From: Macrostomum hystrix
Lineage: Eukaryota > Platyhelminthes > Macrostomidae
Direction: 5' to 3'
Assembly: GCA_950097015.1 (NCBI GenBank)
Contig: CATNEN010000029.1
Span: forward strand, 3,553,501 to 3,617,500
DNA length: 64,000 bases
Made by a program: the position numbers and the translations under genes. The notes below the pieces were generated by a model. That model had not been told where the DNA came from. It searched no databases and was given only the letters and a program-made list of their open reading frames with translations. Below are positions 1-13,400 of the stretch, in pieces (position 1 is the stretch's first letter; every line of letters starts with the position of its first letter).

Positions 1-85
1 TCATAATACGAACTACTCGTAATTTCATTATTTTTTGCACAAGCAGAATTTCAAATGGCATCTTCAGCATAGTCGTAGACTTCAC

Positions 86-1477
86 CTTCTCCCATGTAGT
101 ACCGATTAATGGAACTCATGTTTGACTTCAAAGTTCGATAGTTTCCAGTTACGCTTGAAAACTTATCGACGACGACTTCCTGTTGTGAACGTAACACTTT
201 ATCATGTATCATTACTATTTGACAATCTCATATTAAAACAATAATTTACTGAACAGCTTTGAAAATCTTACTTGAGAATTGAGAGTAACCTGATCAACTC
301 GGAGTACAGAATTTCGCAGCAGCTCGTTTGTTTGCTCCAGTGAGTCGGTCGCATTCACGGTGAAGTTTGCGATCACGTTAATAAATTGCGTTCGTTGCTG
401 CAATAATACGAGCGTATCACGATTTAATCAGATTTAATTTAACCGAAACTTAAGAAACCGAAAGCGTTTCCTGTAAAAAACGAGGAAATGTACTTACCTG
501 TGTCATCTTTACTCGGAAGCTCTCTATTGACTCTGCAGTTGAGTTGGCACCCTCTGCCTCTTCGTTCTTGACGTTCATCAATGAGCCGACGCACAGCAGA
601 GTTGTAGAAGCCCCTTGTTGATCCCCCTTTTCTAAATACTTGTTTAGCTCAGGACTGCTCCCACTCAGAATGTCCGATATGTTTTGAACGAGTACCTCAG
701 GTGGAACTGGAGGGGGCTTAACCTGCAACGAATAGATTTCAGGAGAAACATTAACACAATCGAAGTGTTAAGGCATTCGCCAGCGAGTCACTTACGTAGA
801 CATTGAAGACATAGTCCTTTCTGTCACCAAGAGGGTCATAGATGTAAGCAATGAGATCAGCAGCGAAATTATCCGTCGGTGAGCCGACTGGCAAGAATAT
901 CTCTGGAGGCGTGGTCAAATCTCCATAGAAAAGAAGATTCGCTCGTCGGCTGCCCTTCTGCTGAATCCGATACTCATAGGTCAAGTGCCCGGTGCTAGTA
1001 TGAAACTCTCTCCAGCCTGAGCAATTGATTTGGAACTTTGTCTCCATGGCGATTCCCCTTAGAGGATTGACGCTGCAGTTTCCACCCAATGGAGGACTGT
1101 TAACAATGAACTCCAACTGATCGGTGACAGGACCTTCTTGACCCTCGTTGTAGGCTGTCACATTGATAAAGTAGAAGCTGCCGTTCACAAGAGTGAACTT
1201 GTTCCTTATCAAAGTGCTCTTCGTAAAAACGCCTAAAAATGTTTAGATTGGAATGGCGTTTAAACCAAATGTCATTGAAATTGTGTTTCAGGTTCAAAAG
1301 GCATTACCTCCTTTCGTGAATTCCGCGAGATTGTCATCTGCAGCAGTGCCCTGTCGACGCATTCTCCAACGGTATTGGAGTGGCTGAAACTTGTGCCCAC
1401 AATAAAGATTCGTGCAATCAACTTGATATTCAAGGTCATGCAGAGATGTGATCTTGGAATCACAATTCCGAACGCAA
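86..1477 (-). CDS. REJ region, C-terminal exons 80-84 of gene A
   Basis: Exons 1477-1308, 1232-796, 722-498, 397-272 and 179-86. The frame of the first is fixed by phase: it reads CVRNCDSKITSLHDLEYQVD ... QPLQYRWRMRRQG, a known REJ pattern (C-x-x-N-C, then Y-R-W), while the longer open frame over the same bases does not join its neighbours. The next exon continues FYFINVTAYNEGQEG, FIVNSPPLGGNCSVNPLRG and FQINCSGW, highly typical of REJ. The last three exons (VLVQNISDILSG; QRTQFINVIANFTVNATDSL; INRYYMGE) form the helical linker into the GAIN region. The donor after 86 is phase 1, as in gene B. Confidence 0.85.
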
Positions 1478-4400
1478 CTGAAAAAGCAAAAACACTAAAA
1501 TTGCAAGACAAGCAAAAGCAGTCATTGCGTAATTTGAGATCAAATCACTTACACCATCTTGATCGTCGGCGCCTTTTGTGGTCTCACTCGGAGAGATTTC
1601 TCACAATACTGCCACCTCGTATCCTTGTACACAATCATTCTGAACAGGTACGTCCGATTGGGCAAGAAGTCGTAGCTGTTTCCATTGAAGCGACCCGCGA
1701 TAGCGCTGTCACCTTTGTGAATGATTCCTGCTCCGTTGCCATAACAACCGCGATAGTTCTCAACACCCTGCTCAACTGGAAGTGGTATAATCGCAGTCAG
1801 ATTAAACGGCTGTGATGAGTTCTCGGACAGCTGTAGGCACACCCAAGTGAACGTCATTCCTGTTTGATTTCCAGGCTCAACATCGTAATCTCGAACGCGG
1901 TTGCTAGCCATGAAAATAAACCTTTCGTTGTATTCCACTTCTGATGGTCCATCGATTCCAGTACACTCTAGTGGTGTTTTGACAATCTCGATATAAAAGT
2001 TCAGCTCTGTGGACACTGGTGGTTGCACTTGAGCCATGGACAAATTAAGCAGAACATTGTAGACTCCGTACCACAGAGTTCGCTCAGGCAGCGACATTGT
2101 GAATGAGTCTGCCAGATTTCTGAGGGCTGTGGCTCCACTTGTGTGATCTAATATTCTCCAATACCTCCATGTGTTTTGAGTCTTTGTGCAGTTCAGGTCA
2201 GCCATCGCTTCTACACTAAAGGCCACAGAGCGCCGAAGAACGAGTCTTTTTTCTGGATCTCGAGGCGTTAGAACTGTTCCATTGAATGTAAAATTCAGTC
2301 CTGGCTCAAAGCAAAGCCAATCCAAAACCACTGCAATGTTTTCCGCCGTGTCATTGCTGACATGATTGAAAGCAAACACACTTGCAGAGTAGCTCCCATA
2401 CCATGGGTACAAGTGAGTAAATACAATTTTTGTGTCCAGATACGAAATCTCTGTAAAATTCATGCTGTGGCTTCTGGCATAGGGCTCACAGAGTTTCGGA
2501 ATGCCAAAGCAACGACCAGCTGATCGATCCCCAAACGTCACAACGAAGCAACCATTGGTGCCGAATCTGGTAATGTTCAGCACGAATGTGGTTGCATTGT
2601 AGTTCAGAACACTGCCATTGTTGTAGAACGCACCGATAATCACAGCATCAAGGATGATCGCGACTGGTGTAGTTGTGAAGCGCCAGTCAAGGAGATTTGA
2701 ACAGTTCACAGTGAAATTGCGCAAGCCAATGGCTGCTCGAGGAAACGAAACTTCACTGTAGTCACTCTTGTTCCCATCCAGGTAGTCAATATATCGATAG
2801 AGACTTCCGAAGCCAGTAAAGTCAAACGAGCAGTGCATGTTAGTAACAAGGTAGCAGGGATGTGTGAGCCAGAAGCCTACAGTGGCAGGCGTGTACAGTA
2901 CGCTTCTGTTGTATACTATCGTTGGACATGTCACTGGGTCGAGGATGATGATGGGACCAATCGAGGCGCTCAGAGAGCTAAGCGTGTTCCACACAGTCAG
3001 ATTCACTGTGTAGTTTCCAACTTTTGTAAAGTTGTGCTTCACGGCGAGGTCTTTGTCCACTGCAAACAGCGACGGGTGCGTGTAGTTTTCCACTGGCGAG
3101 TCGTCTCCGAAATTGAAGCTGAAAAGCACGTTTGATCCATTGAGCAACTTTGATGTGATATCCACTGTTGTCATTCTATGCTGAAGTAGTGTTGAATGCA
3201 GACTTAGTCCGATAATGCGCTCCTCGCAAGATAGGTTAGACACGACAGATGCTCGCGAAACCAGATTCCAGCATGACACCAGGACGCTCACCGGTGTGCC
3301 AATCATTGAGCGCTGGCACAAAAGTTGCTGTGGCTGACTGGTAGAGTTTACCCAGCTTAGCTCAAAATGAGAACTGGCAAACGAAACCAGACACGAAACG
3401 TTGGTTGGGAATGGAGTCAATGGGTGGGTGACATCGATGCCAAATCGTCCATCGGGAACCTGAACACTCGAAGGAGCTGTCAGCACTAACCTCTGCAGAA
3501 TGTGTTGCACGGTTACATTTCTCACATAGACGGTTCTCCTGGTGTGGAAATTAAATGCCGTCACCTGGACATCGTACACTCCATGGTTTGGATAGTTCCA
3601 TATGTAAGCATCTGATGTGTCAGCCGATAGTCTGGAGTTGTCAGCTACTGTAACGTTCCGTCCATCACCCACAAGGATTATATAGGAAACATGTGTGCCC
3701 GTCGCCAAGCTGATATTGGCCATCGAGTCTTCTGTTGAGCGATAGAGTGTGTTGTTCAAGAACACTGTCAGACCTGTTATATTTTCTTGCTTCATTACAT
3801 AGAATGTTCGGTTAAAGTTGTAGAACTGGTTCCAGCAAGTCACATTGGTCCACACGAACGGCTCGTCGACGACATAAGCCAAAGTCACAACCTGAGGTAC
3901 ATAGCGAGGCACTGTGAGCTGCACATACGTGATGCGATCTGTTTCTGTCTCCATGCTGCAGTTGATGATGAGATGTGAGTATCTTGAGCCATTTGTCATC
4001 CGAAATGTGAAGCTCACGTTGATCGGAACGGCATATGGATAGTATTGATAGCTGATATCTAGGAAGTCGACCAGCTCGGGCACAACATTGATTGCATTCG
4101 AAATAATGACTTCGTTGACTTCGTTCCACATGCGACAAGTGACATTGAAGCGACCGACATCGCTCCTGTAGTCATAGTACGTATCGAATCCCATGGAATA
4201 GAAGCTTGCAATGTGATTCCGTTGTGCCCAGTTCCAACCATAGCTTGCTCCAGTGGCGTAGCTAATGTTCACGTCGATTGTTGATGCTACGTCCCAGTGC
4301 GCCGAGGCCATGAAAGTCTCGCCTAAGCGGACTGTGCTTTCTGACAAGACGCATGTGGAATTTGTGACTGGGACACCGGGGCATATCAGGGCTCCAGACA

Positions 4401-7400
4401 ATTGTCGGCATAAAACATTGTTGGACGCGTCCTCCTCAATGAATGAAGCTGCGACAGTGCGATTAAAAATGACGCAGTACTTGGTCATGTTCTCACAGTT
4501 TGTTAGTGAGACATTAAACATTGCCTGACAAGTGAAATTCACTGTGCTGTTGGGATCAAGTCTCTGCTGCTGTTGATCGACACTGCAGCTCTGCCATATC
4601 GCACTAGCGTGAAGTCTCATGTTGTCAGAGGCAAGGAAGATTGTGGGCATGAAGTTTCGTCGGTTGCCAGTCACTTCAGTCACGTGAAGTCCATTCACAT
4701 GACTCAGGGTAGAATTCCAGTAAATCAATGTGTTGTAGCGAGACAACCAAGAGCTGTTCTGTGCTGACAGATAGACTGAGCTCACGGCCGTATCAATAAA
4801 AGGTGTGCAGTTCATGCTGATGGGTTGACAAAGAATGTTATTGCTCGGCACAGTTTCTGTGAAGCTGGAGTTTTCACCGTTTGTACTCGATACACAAATG
4901 TGTTTTGTCAGCTCACACAGAGTCAAGTTAAAGTCGAAACCCCCAGACAAACGGAAGCTCAGAGACTGTCCGATGGAGAGTCCGCGCTGCACTTCGGTCA
5001 GATTCGATGTGAGATTCAAAGTAACAATCACATTCGAGTCGAGACACGAAGCATTGTTGGAACAGTTGGATGACATCAGATAGGCAGTGAATACAAAGTT
5101 CTCATCTAGGTCTTGGACTGCACGAATGTCATATGCACCCGAGTTCGCTTGAACAGTCACCAAAAGACCAAAGTCATTATGAATGGATCTGGTAAAGACT
5201 TTCGGGTTTGAGGAAGTGATGCCAAAAGCAGTCACTCGAGTGTCTGTGTTAGGCTGACAATTGCGTATTGATGTGATGGACGAGCAGCCACCATTGTTTG
5301 TATAGTTGAGATCGCGATAGTACGAGTCGTCAGAGTTGACGACGGCAACGCACAAATATGAGCACGCTTTGCATCTGCTTCCAGTTGGAAGCTGAACTGT
5401 TCCAGATATCATGAATGTAAGATTTAGTCCGATGGCACCGTAGGCTGCTTGGTCACCGTCTAGGACCTGCATGTAGCCAGCTCTAAAGTAGGCAGCTAAT
5501 GGATCTGGATACAGCGATGTCAGCTCGGACCACATGAACACGCTAAAATTGTAATTGATATTCGGAGGAGACACTGACGTGATGTTCGCAGTTCCATTTC
5601 GTACTTTTAGAGTTAGACTTTGGTTAAAGTTTTTCCTGAACGAGCGCACAAATGAGCCACTGAGACCGGATACAATGAATGACGAGGCGGCTTCCAAGTC
5701 CACAACTAAAATATTTCAAATGACTTTTGTCATGAATTGCTTTTCTGGTTTAGAAGAATTCCAGTTCACTCCTTACCTGGTTTGCACATTCCCCGATTTA
5801 GATACCAGCCGACTGTGCAGTTGCATCGTGTTCGGTACATTGTGTCTGGGGCGAGACACACAGATCTGTTGACAATAACACAGTTGAGATCGCTGGTGCA
5901 GTCCTCGCTCAAGTTGCGAGCTGTAACAAAATTATTGGAAAATAAAGACTAACGTTAGTTCATCTTTGGATATGTCTTAGCAGAGAAAGTAAGATTCTCG
6001 CTCGTTCGTCTCTGAAATTTACCTGGATAAGCATATGCCGGCTCAACAATCCTCATAAGCACCCTTCCACCCTCAAACATTGGTGACCACGAGATCCTGT
6101 CAGATGAGGTTGCCGACCCACTTCCGGTCATCTTGTTGTCATAGCAGCCCGATGACTTGTACCACCAACCGCTGCCTCCGGAAATGGCACAGCTCCTCTG
6201 TGGCCCGTTGTCGAATGTCGAGAACTGCGTCAAGTCGTGATTGGCCAGCCGCATGGAATCCGAGAACGCAGTGAAGCAGCTCTCGAAGTGTGCTTTGTAT
6301 CCTTCGTACACAGAGTCTATCCAGAAGCGATTGCACTCCACATACTGGAACTTGCCATTCTTGTCCCACATGTCGATGCGCAGTCGATACTTGTTGAAGA
6401 TGGACAGCGTGCGCATGGCTTCGGTGCCGATCCAGAAACTGCTGGAGTTGAGCAGACTCTCCATGTCGTAAAAGCCACGTCGATAGTCCTCAAAACTGCG
6501 GTTCATGCTCCAGGAGGCATTGAAGTTTTTGTAGATGACAATCCAATTGTCTTGACATTGAGCAGGCATGTTGCCATACAGTGAGTGAGGCACGTAAATT
6601 TCGGATCGATTGATGCAGCTCAGAGCATCCACTGGAAAGGAATTTTTAGCTTTAGTATTGACTCAATGTCTTAATACTGCAATTCATATGCTCACTAATT
6701 TTCCAAATATTGGAATTTTTTTATCGCATTCCACATATGCTAAGAGACATTTTTAAAGATTGGCAGATTTATTTACAAACAGTGATAGGACAAACACATG
6801 TAGCTCTAAATGCATTACAATTTCGTTCAGGCACTTACCGTTTACAGGACATCCAAAAACGTCAAACTTCATTGCTCTGGGATTTCCTGCTGGATTTGTC
6901 GTTACTTTCAGCCTGTTGGTGTAGAATGGCTTTCGTAGAATGTGGTTAAATGGACATGACAGATAGCCGCTTTGAACCGTTAAGGTGCTCTGAAAGTTAG
7001 GATGTCCGAAAGTGCTAGAAATCAGAATATTTTCTTCAATTAATTAATTATGCTTTGGCCTTCAGAGTGTCGCTTACAGCAGTCCCGCTAGACGAAAACG
7101 ATCCAGTCACCAATGTATTTCCTGCCTGAGTCAGATCAGAGTACTCGAGATCGAAGCCCGTGTATTCACGGTTTGTGCTTGAGCTCTCAATACCAGCACC
7201 ACTGGCTGACAGTGCTGTGAATAAGAAGGTCTGATTGAATGAGATCTGCAATGTACGAGGTAGAATATGGTAAACATTTATTCTGTGTCTGTGGACCACC
7301 AATGCATGTCTAGCTAGTCGATGTCTCGATTCGATCATAAAAAACGGTTCGAATGTGACATGAAAAACTTATAAATGACACAGAACAGCGGCCATGCTTA

Positions 7401-10400
7401 CCGTCACCCAGTCACCACTCCAAAATCCAGTCGTCAAATCCGGCACGATGGCCAGTGGAATTCCCGAAGCAGATCCCGCCCAGATGTTTCCACTGGCAAA
7501 GCTGAACGGAATCGAGTTATTCGGATCGAAAAAGTTTGTCCAGCAAGACTCTGAAAGACCGCAGGCGTTAAAAATGTTTGTTCTCAGTGGCTCCTTGACT
7601 AAAAGTGAAAAAGTCGAATTCAAAGCCATCATACCTCGACAGATTTGCTCAATCACGAAGCTCCCACTCTGCGAAGTTGTCGCAAAGCCGACGCTGAGAG
7701 AAGTCATGCGTGAGATGGTTGTCACCTGCTCTGTTGTAGCAATCATCTCCATTGTTCCGCAGATTTCCTTGTTGCTCTGACAATACTTGATGGTCTCCGC
7801 TACACGTCTCCATGGCTGAGAAACTTTTTCCAGCCCTGCCTGGCTCAGAGCTGTACTTTTCGAATCGAAATACACGTTGTACAGCATGTTGTCACACTGG
7901 CGACTCATCTTCTTTGCTAAAGAGGAATAAGTTTTTAATAGCCTGCAGAAAATATAAAGAATTCGATTCAAATGCAAGTCGTTTTATGATGGCTGTCGAA
8001 CATACCAGCCTCCACTTCGCACACTACGAAAGCACTCGTGCATGTAGCACTAGATTTCCAATTCTCAGTGAGCAAAGTAGAGTAAGCACATGTGTCTGCG
8101 GCTGCGGGCTCATCGAAGCGCCAGTTCTTCCACACAGGTGGCTGATTATTGTGTTCTAGAACCCACGCTCCAGTCGCGTTTTTAACTACTCCAATGTGAA
8201 CCATGTAGTTGTTGGCAGTGAAAGAATTGCTCACGCCACGAGACCTTAAAGTTTTCAGATAAAACTTTTTCTGACTATTGAGGAAGTCCTAGATAGTAGC
8301 TCGTATGATTTATTTGCAATAAAGATCAATTAAGTGCGATAGATCAATAGGTCTATATAGCAGAAATGAACAGGAAATTATTTTGCTTACTGCATGAGGT
8401 CAGCATATCCGATTCGAATGACAATATTGTCATAGAAACTGGTTGGCACAAAGAGGCGTCCTTTGCTAGCCCATGTCATGTTGGCACAATACTGCCTTGC
8501 GATCTCCCTGTGCACAGACGCCTGGTAGTCCGTGTAGTAGTGCACGCAGCGGCCATTGTAGTAGTAAAAGTTCTTTGGACACTCTGAATAGATAAATATA
8601 TGAATGTCTGTATCAGTATAAATATGAGAGCTGTACAAATATGAACACCAGGCTGTTTTACTGGGCGCTGGACTTGTTATGCAGTGATTTTGGTGCATCG
8701 CTACTGCATCTCTACTTTCCCGAGCATTCATTTCTAACTGATTATAGATAACACAAAGAACGAAGGTCTCGCTATCTTGTGTTTGTTCTTACAAGTACAT
8801 ATTGCCTAATCAAGAGGTAAACTGCTTCATGAAAATATAAGAGATATTCGGGCTCTTTGCCGAAACTACTTCCATCGCGAAGAACTCCGTTGTGGAGTTG
8901 CTAGTGTTCCACTGCGGCCACGAAAACGTCTTTGCTCTGAAAACTACCCTGATCTCAATGCGAAGCGGTTTCACAGCTATTTCACAGCGATATCGACAAC
9001 ATTTGTTGCTTCCTTGTCAGCAAGTTTACCTAGCGAAAAACATTTGGCTAAGCTTAACTTCAAGGTTACTATATATCGTAGAGAGGCCTCTCCACCATAA
9101 ACTATGCACTTCGGTCTGATGTCAGCCTGAGTTGCTGACACTAGATACATCGATAAATGAGCATAAGAGAATGTCTTACCGTCAGCTTCACGTCCATAGA
9201 AACTAAGACCAACGCTTGCACAGTAGTCTCCAAATAACTTTCGAACAACAATCTGGCCCGCAGTCACCGTGCGGTTCAGCCAGATATCAGTGTTCGTCGC
9301 CATTACCGACTTGTTCTAAAATCAAAATAAAAGTCCATCATTCCATAATTAGATAGAATTATGGAATGCATTCAGACTAAGCGTTTGTGTTTCTCTTACA
9401 TAGGACGCAACCAGGTTGTTGTTGAAGTCCAAGAAATCGAATTGCAGTGTTTGGTTTCTTGAACATCCCGTCGGGTAGAGGCTCACATTAGAGAGGTGAT
9501 GCACATTATCGAGAACAAATCGATATTCATTTCTGGCACCGCTCGTTATCCTGGCCTGGCTTGATAAAGAAGCGCCACTTTCTATCATTCTCGTGAAGCT
9601 TATAACTGGGCACTCTAAAATTATACGGATTAGGGTGTTTAAAATGTGATAATCACTTTTATTTGCCTTTTTGAATCAAAAGAGACAGAAAAAGTTTTTA
9701 CAAGACCTTCAGGAAATCCAAGGAATCCAAGACGCGAGATGCATAACGGATTGATCCCATTAGGTTTGTAGATCATGTACTTGGCGACAACTGGAGTCTG
9801 GAGATCCTGTCGGATCCATTGTTTGTCCTCTTGGTTTGCGAGGAACGTTGTGTTTCCTGTTTGCGAGCTGTTGATAGCTTGCATTGGAGCATCATCTGTC
9901 TGTCCATAGTACAGCTCATAGGATGTGACATAATATGAGCTTCCTCCAGCAGTCACAACTGCAAACACTCGCTGAGGAATCTCGAATGTTATAATCATGT
10001 AGGAGCCACCGCAGAATATTCTAAAGCCAGGCCGATAGTACACTCCATCGTAGCTAATGTCAGTGCCCCAGTTAAGATTGATGGATGTCACCACGTGGTC
10101 AGCATTGAAGTAATTTCCGATCTTGGTGGTCGACACCTGGTACGGGTGGTAGTAGATTTCTGGGAGAATGAGTGCGTAAGGCTCGGTCACGCAGCCGAAT
10201 ACTTCGAGTTTTCCAGCTGAGCGACCCGTGTTGGCCAGTGAGTAAACTCGCAGGAATGCAGCTTCGACTGACGGGATCAGGCGCTCAGTTGATGAGCCGC
10301 AGGAGTCCGGGGAGTTGTAGGGACCGAACAGGGTCTGTAAAAACGCAATCCATAAGTAAAGAAGCGTTGTAGTTTTGCTTTTTAGTGTCTTAAATGCTCG

Positions 10401-13400
10401 TGTGTAGCATAAACGAACTTTGGCGTTAAATGAAGAATCTTAAAATATTGGTATTACCATTATGTTAGTCTCGCTAAGAACCTTGATGGTTTTTACACTC
10501 GTAGTAATAAAATTTACTAAAAACTGTTGGAAGAAATTGCAAAATGAAACAAAAACCCCAGTTTGGAAGGATTTATAACTATCAGATTTTTTATACTAAA
10601 GGCTGGTATAATTTTTTTGCTTTCCTTTTTCAATATTTGATTCTAAAGCTTTTCTCTTCCCGAGCTTTTAGCCAAATTTTCTGAAGCGACGAAAGGCCCT
10701 CGTTAGGCTAAACGCGGCACTGCTTCCAAGAATTCTATTTTTTCCAATACGAGTACATGAACATACAAACATTTTAGGAGAATCAACGCTAGAGCATGGC
10801 GTTATTCCAAATGATTTTTAAGATTCTGTTGAAAACTAACTGAATTTTTCAGTCCTAAAATCTTTGGGGTTGAAAATGTGAAAGAAAGCATTGAGCTGTC
10901 AAGTGCATCACAAGGATCACTTATAGTTAGCCACTAGTAGTTAGCCACTAGTAGTTACTAGTACTTTTGTAGTACTAGGTGCATCACAGATCTACAACCT
11001 AGCCCTCTTTCGAAGTGTTCCGTTGAAAAATCCCCCCATCAAAATGTCAAAAACAACTTCAGGGTAAATTTACTCGTCTAAATCTCACTCAAGGCAACAA
11101 AATATACTATCCCAGGTTTAAAATATATCACATGAATTAGAAAATGTCAAACACGCTTCGATGGTATCACCTTTTCTTCGAGTACGATTGTACATACTGA
11201 AATGTAGCTATTTCCACCCCATGCGTTTTAACGCAGGCTACCAATGAGAGCTTAACAACACGCTATATATATATATAACATACGAAAGTGCGAAGCAGTC
11301 AACCTACCTTTTCCCACTCGGACTCCTGATCTCACTAGCAGACCAATCCAGAACTCTAACAGCCTATAGATTCGATTATTAGACAACAGACATTAGTCTT
11401 GAACCACAGCACATCGGACAAACCGGATAAGTATTTCAACCTTGACTGCTTCTTACTTAGTATACCGATTGCTTACCACCATTGTGATTGCCTGAATACC
11501 ATCAGTGATACGATTAGAAATATACTACGGGTGTGTCATAAGTAATGTCACTGTGGTTGTTGTGCGGGAACCCAAAGCAATAATCATCCAAATATATTAT
11601 ATTCTGAAAGTACATTTATTGAGAAGTTGCCACCACACCTGAGCAGCAATTTTAATGTCTATGGCCAAAACTGTCGCAAGAATTTGTTAATCAGATTTAG
11701 CAAGCGCAACACGATGAAATCTTTTTGCAACGAGCAAAACTCAACATGAATCACGACAAGACGCACATCCAGTTCTACGCTTTCATTCGCTTCAAGCTTG
11801 GAAAATCTGCACTTGAAGTAGAGGAGGATCTCCGGAACACACTGCCAGACAACTGCCCAACTCGCAGGACAATTTACAGGTGGTTTCAGAACTTTACTGA
11901 TCCTGGGTTCGAATTGGGAGATGCCGCCAGATCTGGACGACCATGTTCAACCAGGACAATAGAGAACATCGAAGTCATCAGCGACCTGGTCAAGGAAGAC
12001 CCGCGGCAGTCTGTCAGGGAGCTAGCGGACTGCTTGGAGATTGATTTCAAGACAGTCCATCGCATCTTGACAGAGGATCTCCATCTCCGAAACGTCTGCT
12101 CGGTCTGGGTGCCCCATGACCTCACTGCGGACCAACGTCAGGCCCGTGTGAACTGCGCCAATCAGATCCGCAAGGTGTTCAGCAGCCGGGGCTTGGATGA
12201 CATCCTAAACTGCCTGGTTGTTGAGGATGAGACCTGGCTCCACCTGGATGGCAAAAGCAGCAAGGCAGACAATTGCTGCTGGCTGGGAGCTGGGGACTCC
12301 AGGCTGACTGTGACCAGGAGGTCCATCTCAGACAAGAAGACCATGCTGCTGGTGGCATTCACGCCAAACAAACGAGTCTCCATCTGTACAACTCCGCCAA
12401 ACACCAAGGTCGATGGCCAGTACTTCATCGACTTTGTCCGACACACTGGGAACCTCTGGCGCACGCTCCGGTCAAACCCGATTCACCTGAACGAAGTTCT
12501 GTGGCAGATGGACAACGCACGGCCCCACACCTGTCAGGCTGTTTCGGATTTTCTGGCTGGACGGCGAGTAAATCTGCTCTGGCAGAGTCCCTACAGCCCA
12601 GACTTCAACTTGTGCGACAGGTTTCTCTTTAAATGGCTGAAGGCAGACTTTTCCCAGAGAAGTTTCGCAAACCATGATGAGGTCAAAGAAGCCGCGTTGC
12701 ACTGGTTCCGACAGCTGGAGGAAAAACACCTGCAGGCTGAGGTAGAGAAGCTGTACGAGCACTGCCAGAGGGGGATTGATATTGGGGGACACTATGTTGT
12801 TGATTGATACAGTTTCGTTCATCTGCGATTGTTAGTTGGTCTGTTTTACCCTCAGTGACATTACTTATGACACACCCGAAGTGTAAGCGATTGAAAAGCG
12901 CTTAAATCGGTTCTCCTTTCAATCAGCGACCTTCATCTGCATTTCGACCCACCCAGCGCTCAAAATAGACCTGAGCGAGCCAGACCGGCTGACCTGACGG
13001 CCTGGAAAGCAATGACGCAGAGACCGAGAACCTATGCACCCTATCAGCCTGCGAACTCGTGCCTAGAATGCTCGGGGCTGGTGTGTTGGGTTGGGGACCA
13101 TGGCAACGCGGGGCAGAGAGATAACTGCTTGTGTGTTATCTTTTATATCTCTCTCTCTGACCCCCCCCCCTACTGCTAAACACTGTACCTTATCGCTTGA
13201 ATATAAAATACACTGCTTCGTAGATATGCTCCTGCACTGAAGCTTTGAGATGTGAGTCTCACACTCATAATTGTTGGCCTCTGTGGTCAGTACGAGTTCA
13301 AGTCTTTCTGTTAGTGTCGGCAGAAGGTAGCAGGCAGCAAGAAAACCTGCTATACGAAGTAACAACTAAGAGAAGGTTAACACCGCTGGAAACTTAAGTT

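Larger units (their letters stand above)
1..8084. repeat. Segmental duplication, copy in gene A
   Basis: Matches 55875-64000 in exons and introns. The offset is 55,874 at the left, 55,857 from about 450 to 6650 and 55,915 to 55,916 after that, because of a 17-bp difference near 436, a 58-bp difference near 6720 and the one-base insertion in gene B. The match continues to both edges of the window, so the true repeat unit is longer. Confidence 0.95.

Noticed and set aside
1272-1511. Open frame reading FSVAFGIVIPRSHLCMTL on the minus strand (copy at 57129-57368)
   Set aside because: Splice phase from the 4.15-kb exon and REJ similarity support another frame (CVRNCDSKITSLHD) over the same bases.
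1-8084. The duplication as an assembly artefact (two alleles in a row)
   Set aside because: Not excluded, but each copy sits in a different context within a 56-kb layout, with gene A's own complete 5' half between them, which fits a true tandem duplication better.
13063-13365. 100-codon minus-strand frame starting MLLRIAGFLAACYLLPTL
   Set aside because: It looks like a signal peptide by chance, but the rest has no known motif, it falls inside intron 68, and it does not join neighbouring exons in phase.
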